A stretch of DNA of 64,000 nt from assembly GCA_003223215.1 (NCBI GenBank), contig QHYH01000106.1, positions 1 to 64,000 of the forward strand. The letters are read 5' to 3'. Both the position numbers and the translations under genes were made by a program. This stretch comes from Acidobacteriota bacterium (GTDB lineage Bacteria > Acidobacteriota > Terriglobia > Acidiferrales > UBA7541). Of this stretch, positions 60,164 through 64,000 are shown one piece after another; positions within the stretch are counted from its first letter, which is position 1; each line of letters starts with the position of its first letter. The notes under the pieces are model-generated. The model worked only from the letters and a program-made list of their open reading frames with translations. It was not told where the DNA came from and did not search any database.

Positions 60164-61357
60164 ATGGTCGAGCTGCTGGGAAAATCGAAAGAGGAATTGC
60201 GAGCGCTCTGTATGGCGCTGGGAGAACCTGCTTATCGCGGCGGACAGGTTTACCACGCTCTGTACGCGGAGAGGACATTTGAATTTGCGCGGATGACCAA
60301 TCTGCCGGTCACGGTTCGTGAAAGGCTCGAAAAGGAAGCGCGCATCACCCTGCCCGAGGTCCAGCAGCGATTTGTTTCGAGCGATGGCTCGGTGCGCTAT
60401 TTGTTCGGGCTCAGCGGCTCAGAAGAAAAAACATTTAACGCTGAGGACACAGAGAAGCGAGAGAGCACAAAGAAGAGCGGCGAGAAATCGGCGCGGGCAA
60501 AGCCAGCCGTCGCGGTCGAGACGGTTTTCATGCCGAGCGAGGGGAGGCAGACGATTTGTATTTCGACGCAGGCGGGGTGCGCGGTGGATTGCCACTTTTG
60601 CCTGACGGCACAGTTGGGGTTGCTTCGAAACTTGACGGCGGGAGAGATCGTGGCGCAAGTGCTGGTGGCGCTGGAAGCACAAGGAGACAAGGAAAATGCG
60701 TCGCGGCTAAAGCCCGGGCAAACCCGCAACGCCGTGCAAACGAACGTCGTGTTGATGGGGCAGGGCGAGCCGCTGCTGAACTTCGAGCCGGTGATGGCGG
60801 CGCTGCGAATTCTACTGGACCCCGGAGGGCTGGGACTTTCGCCAAAGCATGTGACGCTTTCGACGAGCGGGATCGTGCCGGGAATCGAACGGCTGGCGCG
60901 GGAGCAAGTACGGCCCAAGCTGGCGATTTCGCTCAATGCATCGAATGATAAAGAGCGCGACGCGCTCATGCCCATCAACAAAAAGTACCCGCTGAAAATC
61001 TTGCTGGAGGCTTGCAAAAATTATCCGCTGCGGCCCTGGGAGCATTTGACATTTGAATACGTGATGCTGGGAGACGTGAATGATTCGCCGGACGACGCGC
61101 GCCGTATCGTGCAGCTGCTTGCGCCGTTGAAGCGCGTGAAAGTGAACTTAATTCCGTGGAATCCGGGCGAACTTCCCTACCGCGAATCCTCGCCGGAACA
61201 CATCGAGGAATTCCGGCGCATTTTGACTGACAAAGGCGTCCCGGCGTTTGTGCGCTATTCCCGCGGCCGGGACGTCATGGCCGCCTGCGGACAACTGGCG
61301 CTCAAGGAGGTTCACCGTTCACCGTTGCCCGTTCTCGGGAACAATCTCCAAGCATAG
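60164..61357 (+). CDS. rlmN: 23S rRNA/tRNA adenine-C2 methyltransferase, with insertion
   Basis: Radical-SAM enzyme of 397 residues that methylates A2503 of 23S rRNA and A37 of some tRNAs. The cluster motif CxxxCxxC is Cys139-Cys143-Cys146 (STQAGCAVDCHFCLTAQLG), GEP is in LMGQGEPLLNFEPVMAALRI, and the second catalytic Cys is in GRDVMAACGQLALKEV. Residues ~88-116 (EEKTFNAEDTEKRESTKKSG, EKSARAKPAV) are not in the family: this charged insertion sits between the N-terminal helical domain and VETVFMPSEGRQTICIST. An additional small insert (DKENASRLKPGQTRNAVQ) occurs after the cluster. The reading frame is intact. ATG 60164 has GGAAT-type weak ribosome site. Confidence 0.93.
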   Translation: MVELLGKSKEELRALCMALGEPAYRGGQVYHALYAERTFEFARMTNLPVTVRERLEKEARITLPEVQQRFVSSDGSVRYLFGLSGSEEKTFNAEDTEKRESTKKSGEKSARAKPAVAVETVFMPSEGRQTICISTQAGCAVDCHFCLTAQLGLLRNLTAGEIVAQVLVALEAQGDKENASRLKPGQTRNAVQTNVVLMGQGEPLLNFEPVMAALRILLDPGGLGLSPKHVTLSTSGIVPGIERLAREQVRPKLAISLNASNDKERDALMPINKKYPLKILLEACKNYPLRPWEHLTFEYVMLGDVNDSPDDARRIVQLLAPLKRVKVNLIPWNPGELPYRESSPEHIEEFRRILTDKGVPAFVRYSRGRDVMAACGQLALKEVHRSPLPVLGNNLQA

Positions 61358-61382
61358 TGAAGACTCATCTTCGGTCTTTGAC

Positions 61383-61612
61383 ATCCTCCCCGCCGCAAGC
61401 GGCGAGGATTCCTACGGCCTCTCGGTTTGTTTTCCCGAGATGGCTTCGGTGGGTTCCTCCCACAACCGCCCTACTTCAGCGGAGGACCACGAAGAGGCTT
61501 TACTTTTGGGCTGCCCGCCCATAGGTCGTTCTGCGGAGAAATAGAGAGCAGTTCGGGAGGAAAAGAAAGAGGGGCCTTATATCCTCGGCCTAAAACGCCG
61601 AGGCTCTACGGC
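61383..61612. mobile_element. Non-autonomous IS605-like relic, copy 2
   Basis: It starts after TTGAC with ATCCTCCCCGCC, a hairpin (CGCCGCAAGCGGCG) and GAGGATTCCTACGGCCT, has GCTTCGGTGGGTTCCT inside, and ends with CCTTATATCC, a second hairpin (CCTCGGCCTAAAACGCCGAGG) and CTCTACGG. The layout and the first and last blocks match the copy at 36231-36457. There is no transposase. It lies 25 bp after the rlmN stop. Confidence 0.7.
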
Positions 61613-61659
61613 CCACATGGGTAAGGGCTGCCAAAATATCCTGCGGGCCAAGCGAAGGC

Positions 61660-62586
61660 TCAGGCGCGGAGGCCGATGACGGACATGAGGCGGCCGGTCG
61701 TGCCGGCGTCCTTGCGATAGCTGAAGAGTAGATCGCGGCGGCAGGCAGTGCACAAATCGCTGACGGATATGTTTTGCGGGAGCAGGCCGGCTTCCAAAAG
61801 CTGGGCTCGATTAGCTTTGCGCAGGTCGAGGAGAACGTTCTTCGGCGCAGGCTGATGACCAGGCGGCGACATATTCAACCATTGTAAGGGATTGGGCTCG
61901 TCGCCGGTGCGCAGCTCGTCGAACCACTCTGAAGCGTTTGGGAATTGCGAGCGGAATTCCGCAGCGACTTCCGTGCCCACTTCGTAGCAACAGCCGCCGA
62001 TGGAGGGACCGATGGCGGCAAGCAAATCCGCAGGTTTGGTGCCGAACTGCATCTGCATTTTGCCGATGGTTTTTGTCACGATGCGTCCGAGCGTGCCGCG
62101 CCACCCGGCGTGAACCGCGGCGACTGTGCGATTTTTGGAATCAACAAACAGAATCGGAACACAGTCTGCAGTTTGAACGGCAAGGAGCAGGTCCGCACGA
62201 TTGGTGGCGGAAGCATCTCCGCGGCAAGGCACGGCCGGTCGAGCTTCAAAGACATGAACGACATCGGAATGAATCTGGCTGAGCCCACAAAGCATCATGT
62301 CACGGGCGTCGATAGCAGACTGGAAGCGGCGGCGGTTTTCGAGAACATTTTCCTTCCTGTCCCACCGGGCAAAACCAAGATTCAAGACTTTTTCACCAGC
62401 AAGATCGCTTACGCCGCCGGGCCGCGTGCTGAATCCATGAATGAGCCAGGGGATTCTTGCGAGCGCGGAGGCTTCGAGAATGCGCAAGGCGCCATCCTTG
62501 CGCTCCCTCCAGCCTCCTGCGGCAGGGGCACGCGTTGCTGCGTTGCGGGCGGCCCGGCGGCGAGTTTTGATGCGGTTCGTGGGCAT
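61660..62586 (-). CDS. pgeF: Multicopper-type polyphenol oxidase / peptidoglycan-editing factor family (YfiH, PgeF)
   Basis: Protein of 308 residues of the DUF152/YfiH family. Members act on purine nucleosides and/or hydrolyse mis-incorporated residues from UDP-MurNAc, hence the name PgeF. The metal-site segments are PWLIHGFSTRPGGVSDLAGE, LSQIHSDVVHVFEA, LLLAVQTADCVPILFVDSKN (Asp-Cys) and VAAVHAGWRGTLGRIV (His), followed by GPSIGGCCYEVGTEV and DLCTACRRDLLFSYRKDAGT. A basic N-terminal extension of about 30 residues is unusual. ATG 62586 is the nearest start to the domain; the frame is open to 62985. It is divergent from acpS. Confidence 0.88.
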   Translation of the reverse strand: MPTNRIKTRRRAARNAATRAPAAGGWRERKDGALRILEASALARIPWLIHGFSTRPGGVSDLAGEKVLNLGFARWDRKENVLENRRRFQSAIDARDMMLCGLSQIHSDVVHVFEARPAVPCRGDASATNRADLLLAVQTADCVPILFVDSKNRTVAAVHAGWRGTLGRIVTKTIGKMQMQFGTKPADLLAAIGPSIGGCCYEVGTEVAAEFRSQFPNASEWFDELRTGDEPNPLQWLNMSPPGHQPAPKNVLLDLRKANRAQLLEAGLLPQNISVSDLCTACRRDLLFSYRKDAGTTGRLMSVIGLRA

Positions 62587-62670
62587 GCCGACGCTACCAG
62601 TATAATCGGAGCAGGTCGGCCAGGGTTGCATGGCGTGGAACCGGAACGAGCGCGGGCCGGTGGAGGCCTC

Positions 62671-63048
62671 TTGATCATTGGGATGGGCGTGGACATTGCC
62701 GAAGTGGACCGCATCCGGAAGGCTATCGAGCGGCATGGGGAAACGCTTTTGCGGCGGCTGTACACGGAGAAAGAGCGCGATTACTGCGAGCAGTTCCGGA
62801 ACAAATATGAGCGCTATGCCGGGCGGTTCGCGGCGAAAGAAGCAGGGATGAAAGCGCTCGGAACGGGCTGGCGGCGCGGCGTGCGTTGGGTGGATCTGGA
62901 AGTGGTGCGCGAGAAAAGCGGCCGACCGACGCTGAAGCTCGCCGGTGAGGCGGAAAAAATCGCCAAGCAACTCGGCGTAAAGCACATCGCCTTAAGCATC
63001 ACGCACACCGAGGAGCAAGCGCTTGCGCAAGTCATCTTCGAGGCGTGA
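62671..63048 (+). CDS. acpS: Holo-[acyl-carrier-protein] synthase
   Basis: Phosphopantetheinyl transferase of 125 residues that activates ACP for fatty-acid synthesis. It begins IIGMGVDIAEVDRIRKAIER (metal Asp in GVDIAEVDR), with FRNKYERYAGRFAAKEAGMK (the W/RFAAKEA motif with catalytic Glu-Ala-Lys), RWVDLEVVREKSGRPTLKLA, and the end HIALSITHTEEQALAQVIFE. The preferred start is TTG at 62671, with GGAGG 4-5 nt upstream, which gives the usual MIIGxGxD beginning; ATG 62683 is the fallback. Upstream codons of the long frame from 61945 are antisense to pgeF. Confidence 0.93.
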   Translation: MIIGMGVDIAEVDRIRKAIERHGETLLRRLYTEKERDYCEQFRNKYERYAGRFAAKEAGMKALGTGWRRGVRWVDLEVVREKSGRPTLKLAGEAEKIAKQLGVKHIALSITHTEEQALAQVIFEA

Positions 63049-63152
63049 ACAGTTCCGGAGTAACAGGCGAATACAACGAAGTGGGAACCGCCCGAACCCG
63101 ACTGCAAGAGCCAAACAGAATTCAGAATTGAACTTCACGGCCGCTTCAACGG

Positions 63153-64000
63153 CTACTTCACGATAAAGAAGTCGCCGATGGCGAGGGCGTCGATGCCGGC
63201 GCAATAAAAACTGCGGATGGCTTCGCGCGGGTCGGAGACCAGCGGCTCCCCAAAAAGATTGAAGGAGGTATTGAAGAGCACGGGAGCAGCAGCGCGCTCG
63301 CCGAACTTGTGCAGCAGGCGCCAGAAGCGCGGGTTGGCATCACGGCCGACAGTGTGAACGCGCACCTGGCCGTCCTCGAAAGAAAAGCGCTCTAAGCCCG
63401 GCGGGGCCTCGGGTTTGAGCCTGCCAAGCGAGGCCATGAACCGGCAATTCGCGGAGCAGTCGAAGAAGCGCGAGGCGACCTCCCCGGGCACGGAGAACGC
63501 GAACGGGTGAAAATCCTCGCGATGCTTGATGTAGTGGTTCACGTTTTCGATGACGTATTCAGAAAACGGAGAGGCCAGGATGCTGCGGTTGCCAAGCGCG
63601 CGATGACCGAACTCCGTGCGGCCGTGGAACCAGGCCACAATTTTGTCGCGCGAGAGCACCTGAGCCGCCTCGGCGAGAAGCTGTTCGTCGCCAGAAGGAT
63701 ACCTGTAAATGATCTTGCAGTTGTCGAGGACCGCCTTGATCTCCCCGGAGGAGAAACCAGGGCCAAGGTAAAGATGATCTAGGGGCTGGCGGGCGGGACG
63801 GCCAAGCCGTTTGCGGGCAAGGAGCGCGGCACCCACGGCGGTTCCAGAATTGCCCGCTACGGGCTGCACGTACACTTGCTTGAAGCTGCTGCGCGTTTCG
63901 AGCGCGCGAACAAGAAAAACATTCAGGAACAACCCGCCGGCGACGCATAGGCAATCGACGGAATGCCGCTTGCGATAGCGTTCCGCGATGGTGAGAACGA
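63153..64000 (-). CDS. NodU/CmcH-family carbamoyltransferase, C-terminal part (N-terminus beyond the right edge)
   Basis: The visible 282 residues run off the right end of the window. They show CLCVAGGLFLNVFLVRALE, VQPVAGNSGTAVGAALLARK, and the C-terminal domain with HGRTEFGHRALGNRSILASP, HYIKHREDFHPFAFSVPGEV and ALAAPVLFNTSFNLFGEPLV-like APVLFNTSFN, ending IDALAIGDFFIVK. This is the family that carbamoylates sugars, antibiotics or nodulation factors using carbamoyl phosphate. The substrate cannot be named. GxRAL-type motif GRTEFGHRAL has His where GPRAL is common. It lies convergent to acpS with a 104-bp gap. Confidence 0.88.
   Translation of the reverse strand, partial: VLTIAERYRKRHSVDCLCVAGGLFLNVFLVRALETRSSFKQVYVQPVAGNSGTAVGAALLARKRLGRPARQPLDHLYLGPGFSSGEIKAVLDNCKIIYRYPSGDEQLLAEAAQVLSRDKIVAWFHGRTEFGHRALGNRSILASPFSEYVIENVNHYIKHREDFHPFAFSVPGEVASRFFDCSANCRFMASLGRLKPEAPPGLERFSFEDGQVRVHTVGRDANPRFWRLLHKFGERAAAPVLFNTSFNLFGEPLVSDPREAIRSFYCAGIDALAIGDFFIVK

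Noticed and set aside
61945-62670. N-terminal extension of acpS
   Set aside because: The extra ~240 codons are antisense to pgeF, while the TTG start at 62671 has a proper ribosome site and gives a normal AcpS.

Overview
The window looks like chromosomal DNA of a soil-type Acidobacteriota. I infer this from moderately high GC, tandem acidobacterial-type orphan MacB-like permeases (ADOPs) behind a PadR regulator, a secreted PQQ/haem dehydrogenase, a GRP-type sugar transporter and several small proteins of the kind seen in that phylum. No rRNA, CRISPR or plasmid functions are visible. There is one intact tRNA, tRNA-Val(GAC).

Region 1 (1-2.9 kb, minus strand) is a putative operon: quinohaemoprotein dehydrogenase, a 41-residue membrane microprotein and a GRP/RhaT-type sugar transporter that runs off the left edge. 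Region 2 (3.05-15.79 kb) is accessory DNA. It is bounded on the right by intact tRNA-Val (minus strand, 3' end facing left) and on the left by a degenerate 3' fragment of the same tRNA including CCA. This is the geometry of an old tRNA-integrated island, but no integrase is left. It carries a DUF4386 protein, a secreted phosphoesterase-propeller protein, an SDR lacking its catalytic Tyr, a secreted VirB10-like beta-domain protein, an LssY_C protein, two SYLF proteins (one frameshifted) and a PAS protein with an internal duplication. It also holds a DUF899 relic, IS200 TnpA relics, three copies of a ~100-bp dispersed repeat and three copies of a second composite motif.

Region 3 (16-33 kb) is mixed core and decaying DNA: a B3/B4-domain protein, a degenerate-GGDEF protein, a trans-sulfuration PLP enzyme, a DUF5009/HGSNAT-like membrane protein, an EF-G paralogue with an altered G4 box, an acidobacterial coiled-coil membrane protein, a LolA-like lipoprotein carrier, a 1019-residue propeller-phosphoesterase and isoaspartyl peptidase. 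Broken genes are concentrated here: redoxin/DsbD-N, KDPG aldolase, and a CzcC-CzcA deletion fusion. Region 4 (33-39 kb) has greA, a secreted aminopeptidase P fused to a SnoaL-like domain, efp and purB, with a shared terminator between efp and purB and a non-autonomous IS605-like relic abutting the aminopeptidase stop codon.

Region 5 (39.2-45.7 kb) is padR, two full-length ADOP permeases and a deleted third one, with duplicated intergenic spacers. Region 6 (45.8-49.8 kb) is a translationally coupled ECF sigma / anti-sigma / HEAT / HEAT operon. Region 7 (50-53.6 kb, minus) is the succinylase lysine/diaminopimelate operon dapE-dapB-dapA-dapD. Region 8 (54-64 kb) is housekeeping: a WalJ/YycJ-like hydrolase, soluble transhydrogenase, a ROK-family protein, an M16 peptidase, cysteine dioxygenase, rlmN with a low-complexity insertion, a second IS605-like relic, pgeF/yfiH, acpS, and the C-terminal part of a NodU-family carbamoyltransferase cut by the right edge.

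All assignments come from reading motifs and family resemblance. No database search was run.
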